20,024 nucleotides of DNA from a virus. A program made the translations under genes and the position numbers. This document shows, piece by piece, positions 1-4,833 of the stretch. The notes under the pieces were generated by a model. The model did not search any database. It was not told the origin of the DNA and saw nothing but the letters and a program-made list of their open reading frames with translations. Position 1 is the stretch's first letter; each line of letters begins with the position of its first letter. The stretch is taken from IMG/VR virus record IMGVR_UViG_3300020129_000305, positions 1 through 20,024 of that record; one strand, written 5' to 3'.

Positions 1-51
1 ATGGCGGGGCATCGCCCGCCAAAAAATCGACCCCCCTGCGCCGCGGCGCCA

Positions 52-336
52 TCAGAACCGGGTCCGGTACGCCGCGCTCGTGTCGTGGTAGCGCCATCGA
101 CGCGCGTTCGTTATGTCCGCGCCACGCGCCCGGTTGCACCGTGGACACGACGCTCGCAGGTTGGTGGGTGTCCAGAACTCGCCGCCCTCAGCGACCGCCA
201 CCACATGATCCACCTCGGTCGCCCAGCCCTGGCAGCGAGCACCACGGATCTGGCACACACCACGATCACGCTCGAGCACCAGGCGTCTCAGACGTTGCCA
301 CTCCGGTGTGCTGTACCGCGGGTCAGTGCTGGGCAT
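52..336 (-). CDS. HNH endonuclease, small (94 aa)
   Basis: This is a compact HNH nuclease. Visible motifs are C28 and C35, the metal/catalytic pair D43-H44 (in EVDHVVAV), N59 and the C64xxC67 knuckle (CPRCNRARG), which together give the usual zinc-stabilised beta-beta-alpha fold. Such genes sit beside the terminase/cos end of HK97-type phages and assist packaging by nicking near cos. The position at the left end of the leftward transcript fits that role, but terminase genes are not in the window. ATG at 336 is chosen because it begins the HNH family N-terminus; longer in-frame extensions run into the upstream membrane-peptide gene and look non-coding. The first 33 nt are nearly repeated at 446..478. 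The Shine-Dalgarno is weak, so translation may be coupled to the preceding gene, whose TAA lies 2 nt upstream. Confidence 0.85.
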   Translation of the reverse strand: MPSTDPRYSTPEWQRLRRLVLERDRGVCQIRGARCQGWATEVDHVVAVAEGGEFWTPTNLRASCPRCNRARGADITNARRWRYHDTSAAYRTRF

Positions 337-478
337 GCTTACAGCAGCCACCACAGCAGGAGGGCGATGAGAGCCCAGATGATGGCACCGGCAACGATGA
401 GCAGGAGCAGCCCTCGCGCTACGGGAGGCATCAGGTCGCCACATACGGTGTGCTGTAGCGCTGGTCGGTGCTAGGCAT
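304..478 (-). repeat. 33-bp direct repeat of the HNH gene start (304..336 and 446..478)
   Basis: On the minus strand, 478 down to 446 matches 336 down to 304 at 29 of 33 positions. Both begin with ATG and encode MPSTDxRYSTP. The downstream copy starts the complete HNH gene. The upstream copy starts inside the last codons of endonuclease VII (CAT GCC TAG) and gives only a 15-codon ORF (MPSTDQRYSTPYVAT, 431..478) before TGA. That TGA overlaps the ATG of the membrane-peptide gene as TGATG. The upstream copy may be the remnant of a duplicated HNH start, or a short leader ORF used for translational coupling. Confidence 0.7.
339..431 (-). CDS. 30-aa single-span membrane peptide
   Basis: ATG at 431 begins a 30-residue ORF, MPPVARGLLLL then a long hydrophobic run through IIWALIALLLWWLL, ending in TAA at 339. 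It is almost wholly one transmembrane segment preceded by one arginine. It fills the gap between endonuclease VII and the HNH gene. Its start overlaps the stop of the 15-codon leader (TGATG), and the HNH ATG follows 2 nt after its stop, which is tight operon packing. No family is recognised. A small holin/antiholin-like peptide or other membrane microprotein is possible. Support is hydrophobicity and packing only, as there is no strong ribosome binding site. Confidence 0.5.
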   Translation of the reverse strand: MPPVARGLLLLIVAGAIIWALIALLLWWLL

Positions 479-908
479 GAAATAGTGGTCGGATCGTTCG
501 CAAGTCCACATCGGTCTCGAGGTATTGGGCGGCCGCTCGCAATCTGTCCGGGTCATGATCGAAGTTGCCCATGCCGCGATTGCACTTGCCGCAGAGCATG
601 CCGCGAACGCGGCCAGTCTCGGCGTCGTGGTCGACATCAAGTCGACGACCGTGGTAGTTAGACCGGCCACAGATGGCGCACACGCCATTCTGATCGCGGA
701 TGATCCGCATCACGTCCGCGATCCGTAGCCCATACTGACGTCGGAGGTAGCCCGAGTGCCGGTAGTCCTTGCCGTTCGCTTGGCTCCGGGCGTTCGCTGC
801 CTTCTTGCAGCATTCCTTGCACTCCCTCGACAGACCGTCGCGATTACGACGATTCGTGTAGAAGTCCGCCCACTGCTTGTGCTTGCGACACTTCGGGCAC
901 CGTTTCAT
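471..908 (-). CDS. Recombination endonuclease VII family protein (145 aa)
   Basis: The C-terminal half matches the phage endonuclease VII (Holliday-junction resolvase) pattern: C77xxC80 (CAICGR), the active-site D91xD93-H94 (LDVDHD), then C106xxC109-N (MLCGKCNRGMG) and the following DHDPDRLRAAAQYLE helix. The N-terminal part carries a separate zinc ribbon, C4xxC7 (CPKC) with C30/C33-C34 (CKECC). In phages of this type the enzyme resolves branched DNA before packaging, in line with its place near the packaging end. ATG at 908 is preferred; an in-frame GTG lies 6 nt upstream at 914 and neither has a good Shine-Dalgarno. A GGATAA palindrome lies just upstream and could control it. Confidence 0.85.
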   Translation of the reverse strand: MKRCPKCRKHKQWADFYTNRRNRDGLSRECKECCKKAANARSQANGKDYRHSGYLRRQYGLRIADVMRIIRDQNGVCAICGRSNYHGRRLDVDHDAETGRVRGMLCGKCNRGMGNFDHDPDRLRAAAQYLETDVDLRTIRPLFHA

Positions 909-913
909 GATCA

Positions 914-937
914 CCGATAAGTGGGGTTATCCGCACT
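914..937 (-). promoter_or_regulatory. Stop-overlapping palindromic element A (stoperator-like)
   Basis: The minus strand carries AGTGCGGATAAC (937 to 926), overlapping the TAG stop (936..938) of the upstream gene, and the palindrome CGGATAACCCCACTTATCGG (933 to 914). The same layout, CGGATAAC-N4-CTTATC, recurs at 2406..2425 and related 12-mers occur at 1281..1292 and 1839..1850. The element is the whole spacer between the DUF7694-like gene and endonuclease VII. A role as a dispersed repressor-binding site is inferred from the recurrence; a weak hairpin terminator is the alternative. Confidence 0.5.
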
Positions 938-1301
938 AGCCACGGCGCAGCTCGTGAAGGTGGAAGGTCGTGTCGTGCAGCGCGACGTAGTCCTCTGGTG
1001 GCGGCAAGTGCATGACCACCTCAAGGTCAGGCGGCAGTAGCTGATAGCGGGCGTCGGCGATCTCGTCCCAGCGCGGGTAGCGCGAGCCACGGCCGCGCTT
1101 GTCGGCGAAGCTGATGGAGAGGTGCCAACCTTCGGGCTCGTCGCCCACTAGGCAGGTCAGAAGGCCGTCGCCCACGTTCCGACGCCAGACGGTGATCGGC
1201 ACGCCGTAGATGTGGTGGTCGCGCTCGGCGTCGTGGCGCCACGGTGATCGCTGGCGGGTCAGCGGCCGTGCCACGTTCGCATAATCCGGACTACCGGGCA
1301 T
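936..1301 (-). CDS. Conserved actinophage protein, DUF7694-like (121 aa)
   Basis: The protein has the features I associate with the DUF7694 family of actinophage early proteins: WHLSISFADKRG, then RYPRWDEIADARYQLLPPD, then a hydrophobic HLPPPEDYVALHDTTFHLHEL tail. No enzymatic motif is visible and the function is unknown. ATG at 1301 overlaps the end of the upstream gene by 11 nt (CAT GCC CGG TAG read in the other frame). A GTG at 1274 would place the start downstream of the 12-mer motif at 1281..1292 and would leave the DUF core intact, so the N-terminus is uncertain. The family name is from memory and was not searched. Confidence 0.7.
   Translation of the reverse strand: MPGSPDYANVARPLTRQRSPWRHDAERDHHIYGVPITVWRRNVGDGLLTCLVGDEPEGWHLSISFADKRGRGSRYPRWDEIADARYQLLPPDLEVVMHLPPPEDYVALHDTTFHLHELRRG
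1281..1292 (-). promoter_or_regulatory. 12-mer element B (AGTCCGGATTAT)
   Basis: Minus-strand AGTCCGGATTAT begins on the TAG stop (1291..1293) of the HTH/zinc-finger gene, in the same orientation and position as the copies at 926..937 and 1839..1850. It falls inside the first codons of the DUF7694-like gene if ATG 1301 is used, or just upstream of it if GTG 1274 is the true start. Confidence 0.45.
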
Positions 1302-1806
1302 GAACGCTCAGCTTGTGGTTGCGTAGCTCGGCCAGGCCGAGGCCTTCGTTGTGTTTCTTCCAGCCGTCCCGGTCGTCGAAGGTCAACCCGCACGAGCAGA
1401 CCAGGACGCGGTCGGCGCCGGCCAGGGCCAAAACGTCGTCGACCTGCGCCTGATACTTCTTGACTTCGCCAGACGGCTCGACCGCTGGCGAGTGTCGGCC
1501 CTGCCAGTCGCGCAGCGTCCCCCAGGCAACCCCTAGTTGCTTAGACGCCCGAGTGAGACCAAGCTCGGCCACGAGCAGCACGGCCGCCTCTTTCTCCTCG
1601 ATCGAGTACGTCCGCCGCCGGCGTTTCGTGTCCGGCTTCGTGTCGGGCGGCAGGTCGGCCGGGCGTAGCTCCCGGCGGAGCAGCTTCAGAGCGGCCAGCG
1701 CGTCGTCGAGCGCCTTCAGCTGCCCGTACAGGTCGCGGCGTTCCGCTTCGATGAGCGTGATCGCCGTGGCGATCGAACGCGGGATCCCGTGATCGCTCTG
1801 GGTCAC
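1291..1806 (-). CDS. HTH and C2H2-like zinc-finger protein (171 aa)
   Basis: Three parts can be seen. Residues ~12-48 are a likely coiled coil (ITLIEAERRDLYGQLKALDD). Residues ~66-105 form a helix-turn-helix after a basic stretch KRRRR: TYSIEEKEAAVLLVAELGLT, then RASKQLGVAWGTLRDWQ, similar to the transposase/Homeodomain-like HTH. The C-terminus has C137xC139 with H152, H164 and H169 (VCSCGLTFDD...KKH...NHKLSVH), a zinc-finger-like pattern. It is probably a DNA-binding regulator or accessory protein of the early region; no target is known. There is no transposase catalytic domain and no other trace of an IS. GTG at 1806 is chosen, with GAAAGG about 7 nt upstream. The stop overlaps the next gene. 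Confidence 0.65.
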   Translation of the reverse strand: MTQSDHGIPRSIATAITLIEAERRDLYGQLKALDDALAALKLLRRELRPADLPPDTKPDTKRRRRTYSIEEKEAAVLLVAELGLTRASKQLGVAWGTLRDWQGRHSPAVEPSGEVKKYQAQVDDVLALAGADRVLVCSCGLTFDDRDGWKKHNEGLGLAELRNHKLSVHAR

Positions 1807-1829
1807 GTCAGCGCCTTTCGCTCTTTCAC

Positions 1830-1850
1830 ATAATGCGGATTATCAGGACT
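1830..1850 (-). promoter_or_regulatory. 12-mer element C and ATAAT/ATTAT palindrome
   Basis: Minus-strand AGTCCTGATAAT (1850 to 1839) overlaps the TGA stop (1843..1845) of the methylase gene and creates a TGATAA double stop. It runs into the inverted repeat ATAAT-GCGG-ATTAT at 1830..1843. This is the third copy of the 12-mer found at a stop codon in this region. It lies in the 36-bp spacer before the HTH/zinc-finger gene. Confidence 0.45.
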
Positions 1851-2361
1851 CATCGTCGTTCCAGATGATGAGGCAGGAGCCGAACGGCGGCCGGTCGTTC
1901 GCTTTCCGCTGCTCATCGCCGGGCCCGTAGAACCGGATCCGGCCCGGAAGGAACTCGACGGTCACGATGCCATCGCGGCGGGGCTCTTCGATGTGGCGCT
2001 GCCACCATCCCTGTTCGGTCCGGTTGGCCGGCAGCAGCATGACGATCACCTCGGCGTGCTCGTCAGGATCCCGACACGGGCCGGGCGCCTCCTGCCAGGC
2101 TTTCACCACCCACGACTCGATCGAGCTGTACGGCGGGTTGCACCAGACTCGCTCGCCGGCCCACGACTGGCGCAGCCCGTCATCTGCCCGGGTCCAGTAG
2201 CGCGGGAGCTTGGCGTTCCACTCATCGGCGGCGGCGTCGACGGTGAACGACCAGCGTTGCTGCCAGAGGTAGAACAGGTCGTCGGGAGTCTCACGGTCGT
2301 CGACCGACGATTGCGGCCGTTGCTGCGGGTGGTTCCGGGCCCGGAAGCGGAGCAGGCTCAC
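1843..2361 (-). CDS. Phage DNA N6-adenine methyltransferase (Dam-like, 172 aa)
   Basis: The sequence follows the phage Dam-type family (PF05869-like). ETPDDLFYLWQQRWSFTVDAAADEWNAKLPRYWT at residues ~24-57 includes the AdoMet-side FTVDAAA segment. Catalytic motif NPPY is at 75-78 (VWCNPPYSSIESWV), followed by VIVMLLPANRTEQGWWQ and a C-terminal GRIRFYGPG...PPFGSCLIIW block. It would methylate adenine in phage DNA, protecting against host restriction or marking the DNA. The length is normal and all visible blocks are present. GTG at 2361 is the start; the nearest Shine-Dalgarno, GAGGA about 10 nt upstream, lies within the large dyad at 2364..2402, so expression may be controlled through that structure. 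Confidence 0.88.
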   Translation of the reverse strand: MSLLRFRARNHPQQRPQSSVDDRETPDDLFYLWQQRWSFTVDAAADEWNAKLPRYWTRADDGLRQSWAGERVWCNPPYSSIESWVVKAWQEAPGPCRDPDEHAEVIVMLLPANRTEQGWWQRHIEEPRRDGIVTVEFLPGRIRFYGPGDEQRKANDRPPFGSCLIIWNDDES

Positions 2362-2363
2362 GG

Positions 2364-2402
2364 TGTGACATTCCTCGTTATGAAATAACGCCGAATGTCA
2401 CA
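2364..2402. promoter_or_regulatory. 39-bp nested dyad with TGTGACATTC arms
   Basis: Outer arms TGTGACATTC (2364..2373) and GAATGTCACA (2393..2402) are perfect 10-bp complements. A second inverted repeat, CGTTAT-GAA-ATAACG (2376..2390), has the same centre at 2383. Only the two bases between the arms on each side break full symmetry. The dyad lies directly upstream of the methylase GTG and includes its likely Shine-Dalgarno. A second dyad with the same outer arms lies at 2971..3015. It could be a protein operator or an mRNA structure that hides the ribosome binding site. Confidence 0.65.
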
Positions 2403-2425
2403 GTCCGGATAACGGTGCTTATCCG
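2402..2425 (+). promoter_or_regulatory. Palindromic element D (AGTCCGGATAAC ... TTATCCG)
   Basis: AGTCCGGATAAC at 2402..2413 (plus strand) is the best match to the 12-mer consensus. It forms the first half of the perfect inverted repeat CGGATAA-CGGTGC-TTATCCG (2406..2425), which begins directly after the TGA stop (2426..2428) of the 101-aa gene. The pattern CGGATAAC-N4-CTTATC matches the element at 914..933. Confidence 0.55.
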
Positions 2426-2731
2426 TCATTCGTCGGTGTGGAACAGGTCGCGGATCCCGAAGCGCTCGTCTGCCAGCACCAACGCTTCCTCTAGCAGCCG
2501 GGCCCCCTGCTCTGGCTCGAGGAGCACCGCTGTCACGGTCCGAGCTTTGTGCTGGCGGGTCATCAACTCGCCGTGGATCCCGTGCGCCACATCGACCACC
2601 ACGGCCCGCATGATCACGAACAGTTCCTCGCCGCTGGCCAGCGCGCCGATCCGTTCGTCGATCGCACCGCTCACCCGCAGCGTCGAGGCCTCCACCGGCA
2701 CGCCTTCAAACTTGGGTAGACGGGTCTTCAT
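2426..2731 (-). CDS. Conserved hypothetical early protein (101 aa)
   Basis: A 101-residue protein beginning MKTRLPKFEGVPVEASTLRV. ATG at 2731 has a strong Shine-Dalgarno (AGGAGG, 8 nt upstream) and overlaps the TGA of the zinc-ribbon gene as ATGA. The composition, a short beta-rich N-terminal half and an acidic helical C-terminus (LLEEALVLADERFGIRDLF), resembles small proteins commonly found beside replication genes of actinophages that carry a central DxxHG-type segment (VVDVAHGIHGELM). No catalytic motif is recognised and I do not assign a function. Extending it upstream to ATG 2944 in the same frame gives a single 172-aa ORF, but that extension is an out-of-frame reading of the zinc-ribbon gene. 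Confidence 0.75.
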   Translation of the reverse strand: MKTRLPKFEGVPVEASTLRVSGAIDERIGALASGEELFVIMRAVVVDVAHGIHGELMTRQHKARTVTAVLLEPEQGARLLEEALVLADERFGIRDLFHTDE

Positions 2732-2944
2732 GATGTCTTCCTCCTGTTCTTGTTGCCGGCGATCAGCGCGGCCGTAGTCGCCTCCCGCGATACGCGGCTG
2801 CACTCGTCTGAGCAGTACAGGTAGCGCGGGCTGGCGTCGCGCCCGCATGCGAATGCACGTCCGGGGGATCGAGCGGACCTCCTGGCCGCGTGTCTTGTTC
2901 ACCCGGTAATCGTGGAGGTGCTGAGCGGTGGTGCTATCGGTCAT
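2728..2944 (-). pseudogene. Zinc-ribbon protein gene interrupted by a +1 frameshift
   Basis: From ATG 2944 the frame reads MTDSTTAQHLHDYRVNKTRG ... IPRTCIR. After that the same frame becomes Arg/Pro-rich and unlike a protein. One nucleotide further (+1) the sequence reads CGRDASPRYLYCSDECSR and continues to KNRRKTS, with a TGA at 2728 that overlaps the next ATG as ATGA. Joining the frames gives a 71-aa protein with a textbook zinc ribbon: CIRCGR, then 11 residues, then CSDEC (C-x2-C-x12-C-x3-C). The region is 217 nt, i.e. 72 codons plus one base. The extra base lies near 2850 (CGC A TGC on the minus strand). It could be a real mutation, an assembly error or recoding; no slippery homopolymer is present, so a single-base insertion is most likely. 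Confidence 0.7.
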
Positions 2945-2970
2945 GGTTGGGGGTCTGTCTCATGTCGGCC

Positions 2971-3015
2971 GGGTGTGACATCCGCACGAATGCCATTCAC
3001 GGGAATGTCACACCC
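2971..3015. promoter_or_regulatory. 45-bp nested dyad with GGGTGTGACAT arms
   Basis: Perfect 11-bp outer arms GGGTGTGACAT (2971..2981) and ATGTCACACCC (3005..3015) surround an inner inverted repeat GAATG-C-CATTC (2988..2998) with the same centre at 2993. Of 22 half-site positions, 18 are symmetric. The inner repeat has a 1-base centre, which suits a DNA-level protein site better than an RNA loop. The dyad covers the last codons and TGA (3008..3010) of the replication initiator gene and precedes the zinc-ribbon gene. The outer arms match the 2364..2402 dyad. Termination is a second possibility, but there is no T-tract. Confidence 0.65.
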
Positions 3016-3478
3016 CCCTGGCCGGCTGAGACGGGCAGACGATCGCGACGAGGGCGTGGGTGGCGGGGTCCCAGGTTTCGAGCCAGCCGGTGCCCTTGCA
3101 TGGGCATCCTGGGGCGTGCTTGGCGCGACCCCCGCGTTCTTTTACACGTTCCTTTACAAGTTCCCCGTGCTTGGAGTTGCCGCGGTCACCGGCAGCAGTT
3201 GCCGCGGTACCGGCACCAGTTGCCGCGCGGCAACCGGCTGCCGCGGTGTCTGTGGATAACTGGAAGAGGAGGCTTGAGCCGGGCCGGTGGACCACGGTCA
3301 GCAGCCCGAGGTCGACCAGCCGGCGCACGGCGTAGCGGACCGTCCGCGGTGACAGGGCGGTGTCCTTGGCGATCGCCGCCAGCGACGGCCAGGCCTGCCC
3401 GTCCCGGTTGGCCCGGAACGAGATCGCCAGCAGTACGTACTTCGCCGACGGGTCGGGCAGGTCCTCGTCGAAAGCCAT
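3008..3478 (-). CDS. Replication initiator, winged-HTH O-like (156 aa)
   Basis: Residues ~8-75 form a winged helix-turn-helix of the HTH_36 type used by phage replication proteins: SAKYVLLAISFRAN, GQAWPSLAAIAKDTALSPRT, VRYAVRRLVDLGLLTVV. It is followed by a low-complexity linker (residues ~76-118, rich in Ala/Gly/Thr, then ELVKERVKERGG) and a short C-terminal domain with C125-P-C127 and C148. The linker is encoded by tandem DNA repeats that look like origin iterons, as in lambda O, so the protein probably binds its own gene to start replication. No helicase or loader gene is seen nearby, so host enzymes may be recruited. ATG 3478 has GGAGGT 9 nt upstream; GTG 3499 would give the GTGA overlap common here and 7 more residues. 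Confidence 0.75.
   Translation of the reverse strand: MAFDEDLPDPSAKYVLLAISFRANRDGQAWPSLAAIAKDTALSPRTVRYAVRRLVDLGLLTVVHRPGSSLLFQLSTDTAAAGCRAATGAGTAATAAGDRGNSKHGELVKERVKERGGRAKHAPGCPCKGTGWLETWDPATHALVAIVCPSQPARGV
3141..3259. other. Candidate phage replication origin inside the initiator gene
   Basis: Plus-strand layout: two tandem 12-mers in an AT-richer stretch, TTTACACGTTCC (3141..3152) and TTTACAAGTTCC (3153..3164), which match at 11 of 12. Then four copies of a GC-rich iteron around (G)TTGCCGCGGT: 3176..3197, 3198..3218, 3219..3236 and 3237..3250. The third is the perfect palindrome GTTGCCGCGCGGCAAC. Directly after comes TGTGGATAA (3251..3259), the exact complement of the DnaA box TTATCCACA. 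Iterons, DnaA box and a likely unwinding stretch inside an initiator linker match the architecture of lambda ori in gene O. Function is inferred. Confidence 0.65.
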
Positions 3479-3495
3479 CCTCACCGACCTCCAGC

Positions 3496-3711
3496 TCACC
3501 CGTCGCGGTGCAGCCGGAGCTGCGCCGCCCGGTACCGCTCCCGCGCTTGCGCCCGTTTCGCCTCCCGCGCCGCCTCCTCCTCCGCTGAGAGGTGGTCCCG
3601 GTCGTAGTGGTACGGGACGTTCTCGACGAACTTCCCGCACTCCTCGCACAATGTCAGCACCGTCTGGCTGGGCCCGCGGGCCGGATGCCAGTCGTCCCAT
3701 TCGGTTACCAC
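3496..3711 (-). CDS. Small CxxC/His protein (71 aa)
   Basis: The N-terminal half reads VTEWDDWHPARGPSQTVLTL followed by CEECGKFVENVPYHYDRDH, giving a C-x2-C ... H-x4-H zinc-finger-like set. The C-terminal half is a charged, probably helical segment (SAEEEAAREAKRAQARERYR). It may bind nucleic acid or act as a small partner of the flanking replication/nuclease proteins; no family is recognised. GTG at 3711 is chosen: GGGAGG lies 4-5 nt upstream inside the end of the VRR-NUC gene, and the first codons overlap that gene's last codons and TAA. Its own TGA overlaps a possible GTG start of the initiator. Confidence 0.7.
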   Translation of the reverse strand: MVTEWDDWHPARGPSQTVLTLCEECGKFVENVPYHYDRDHLSAEEEAAREAKRAQARERYRAAQLRLHRDG

Positions 3712-4031
3712 AGCACCTCCCGCATCTCGTCGAAGTTCGACGGCCGCCACACGAAGGTCTGCACCCCCTGCCGGGTGCAGGCGGTGAGCGCCTCGAGCCA
3801 TTCGTCTTGCTCCGCTGTCGTCTTGCTGCCCCGCCGGTCGGTCTTGAGCTCGGCGAAGATCAGCCGGGGCGGGCGGATCAGCACCAGGTCGGGGAACCCG
3901 GCTGGCGAGTGGACGCTGTTCCACGTCCAGTACACCTTCCAGCCCCGCAGCTGGGCCAGGTCGACGACCTGGCCCCGCCATCTGATCTCGTTCATCGGCC
4001 GCAGCGCCGGCACCACCCGCGGCGCGGTCAC
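3705..4031 (-). CDS. VRR-NUC domain nuclease (108 aa)
   Basis: This is a small stand-alone VRR-NUC (PD-(D/E)xK superfamily) nuclease. The pattern is NEIRWRGQVVDLAQLRGWKVY at the N-terminus, then the catalytic set P47-D48 (GFPDLVLI), E61-x-K63 (IFAELK) and Q75 (TTAEQDEWLEAL), then a final VQTFVWRPSNFDEM block. Proteins of this kind cut branched or structured DNA and are common beside phage recombination and replication genes. GTG at 4031 gives a GTGA overlap with the preceding gene. The N-terminal dozen residues before MNEIRW are not conserved in character, and ATG 3995 (MNEIRW) is the alternative start. Confidence 0.85.
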   Translation of the reverse strand: MTAPRVVPALRPMNEIRWRGQVVDLAQLRGWKVYWTWNSVHSPAGFPDLVLIRPPRLIFAELKTDRRGSKTTAEQDEWLEALTACTRQGVQTFVWRPSNFDEMREVLW

Positions 4032-4669
4032 GAGAACGGCCTGCCGTCGTCGTCGGGATCCGCTGGCGGCGGACCGGCCTGGCGGGTGTTTCCTCGAGGC
4101 GGCGGTCTCGACGGCGGATCGTCGTCGTCGATTTGGGTGAACAGTCCCGAGCCGGCCACGGCATTCAATGCGGCGCCGACCAGTGCCCGTTTCTGCGACA
4201 TTTTGACGAGCGTGTTCCACGGGGCCCGATATTCGACGTAGCGGTCCTCGCGAGGCGGCCGACGGTCCTGCTTCGCCCGGGCCCGCTCGAGGCGCTCTGA
4301 GTCTTCCGCGGACCGGTAGTAGCGACTCTCGTCGTAGCCGGCGTACCCGTCGCATTCGGCGACGGCGAACTCGCCGCGGTGAACCCGGCAGCGGTAGGTC
4401 ACGCCACGATGCTCACGGGAGTCGACGTCGTCGATCTTGGTGATGGTGAACCCGAGCCCGGCGGCCAGGAGCAGCATCTCGGCGCCCGGTTTGAGCAGCG
4501 CCGGCCGGTCGGTACCGGGGATGATCCCGTAATCGACGTGCTCGGTGAGCGCCGCCTTGGTCACGGCGCGGACCCAGGCGGCCCGCTCCTTGGTCGCCTC
4601 CGGGCTGAGCCGGCCCGCCTCGAGGCGGACGATCTCGCCCGTCACGGTGTCGATGTCGGTCCCGGTCAC
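4028..4669 (-). CDS. Putative phage recombination protein (213 aa)
   Basis: Two blocks stand out: EHVDYGIIPGTDRPALLKPGAEMLLLAAGL (residues ~43-72) and, near the C-terminus, APWNTLVKMSQKRALVGAALNAVAGSGLFTQ. The pair DYG-x-IPG...KPGAE...L plus N-T-x-x-K-M-x-x-KRA is seen in a family of phage early proteins that sit beside nucleases. They are often regarded as homologous-recombination or single-strand-annealing type proteins. The C-terminus is a low-complexity acidic/proline tail ending RPFS, similar in style to SSB-like acidic tips. Placement next to VRR-NUC supports a recombination role, but the family is not certain from memory. GTG 4669 overlaps the previous TGA (GTGA). Confidence 0.6.
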   Translation of the reverse strand: MTGTDIDTVTGEIVRLEAGRLSPEATKERAAWVRAVTKAALTEHVDYGIIPGTDRPALLKPGAEMLLLAAGLGFTITKIDDVDSREHRGVTYRCRVHRGEFAVAECDGYAGYDESRYYRSAEDSERLERARAKQDRRPPREDRYVEYRAPWNTLVKMSQKRALVGAALNAVAGSGLFTQIDDDDPPSRPPPRGNTRQAGPPPADPDDDGRPFS

Positions 4670-4833
4670 CGCTCGACCCGGGTGAGATCCTGGAGGAACT
4701 CGACCTCCTCGAGGGCGTCGTCGAGCGTGGCGGTTAGCGGCAGGGCGACCGGCAGGCCGCGGGCGATCACGCGGGCCTCGACGATGTGCCGGCGCAGCTC
4801 CTCGAGGAGCTCCGCGGTGTCGGCGAGGGTCAC
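4666..4833 (-). CDS. Small helical hypothetical protein (55 aa)
   Basis: The 55-residue product reads VTLADTAELLEELRRHIVEA at the start and ends LEEVEFLQDLTRVER. It is predicted to be two charged amphipathic helices joined by a short hydrophobic/proline segment (LPVALPLTATL). The gene is bounded by two GTGA overlaps: its GTG 4833 with the excisionase TGA and its TGA with the GTG of the recombination-type gene. That is strong evidence that it is translated. Function is unknown; a small regulator or partner protein is possible. Confidence 0.7.
   Translation of the reverse strand: MTLADTAELLEELRRHIVEARVIARGLPVALPLTATLDDALEEVEFLQDLTRVER

Noticed and set aside
1-474. Plus-strand ORF covering the left end
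   Set aside because: Opposite strand of the HNH gene, the membrane peptide and the leader, with no recognisable protein features.
1291-1806. Insertion-sequence transposase (IS3-type OrfA)
   Set aside because: Only a short HTH resembles it. There is no catalytic DDE partner gene, no terminal inverted repeats and no target duplication nearby.
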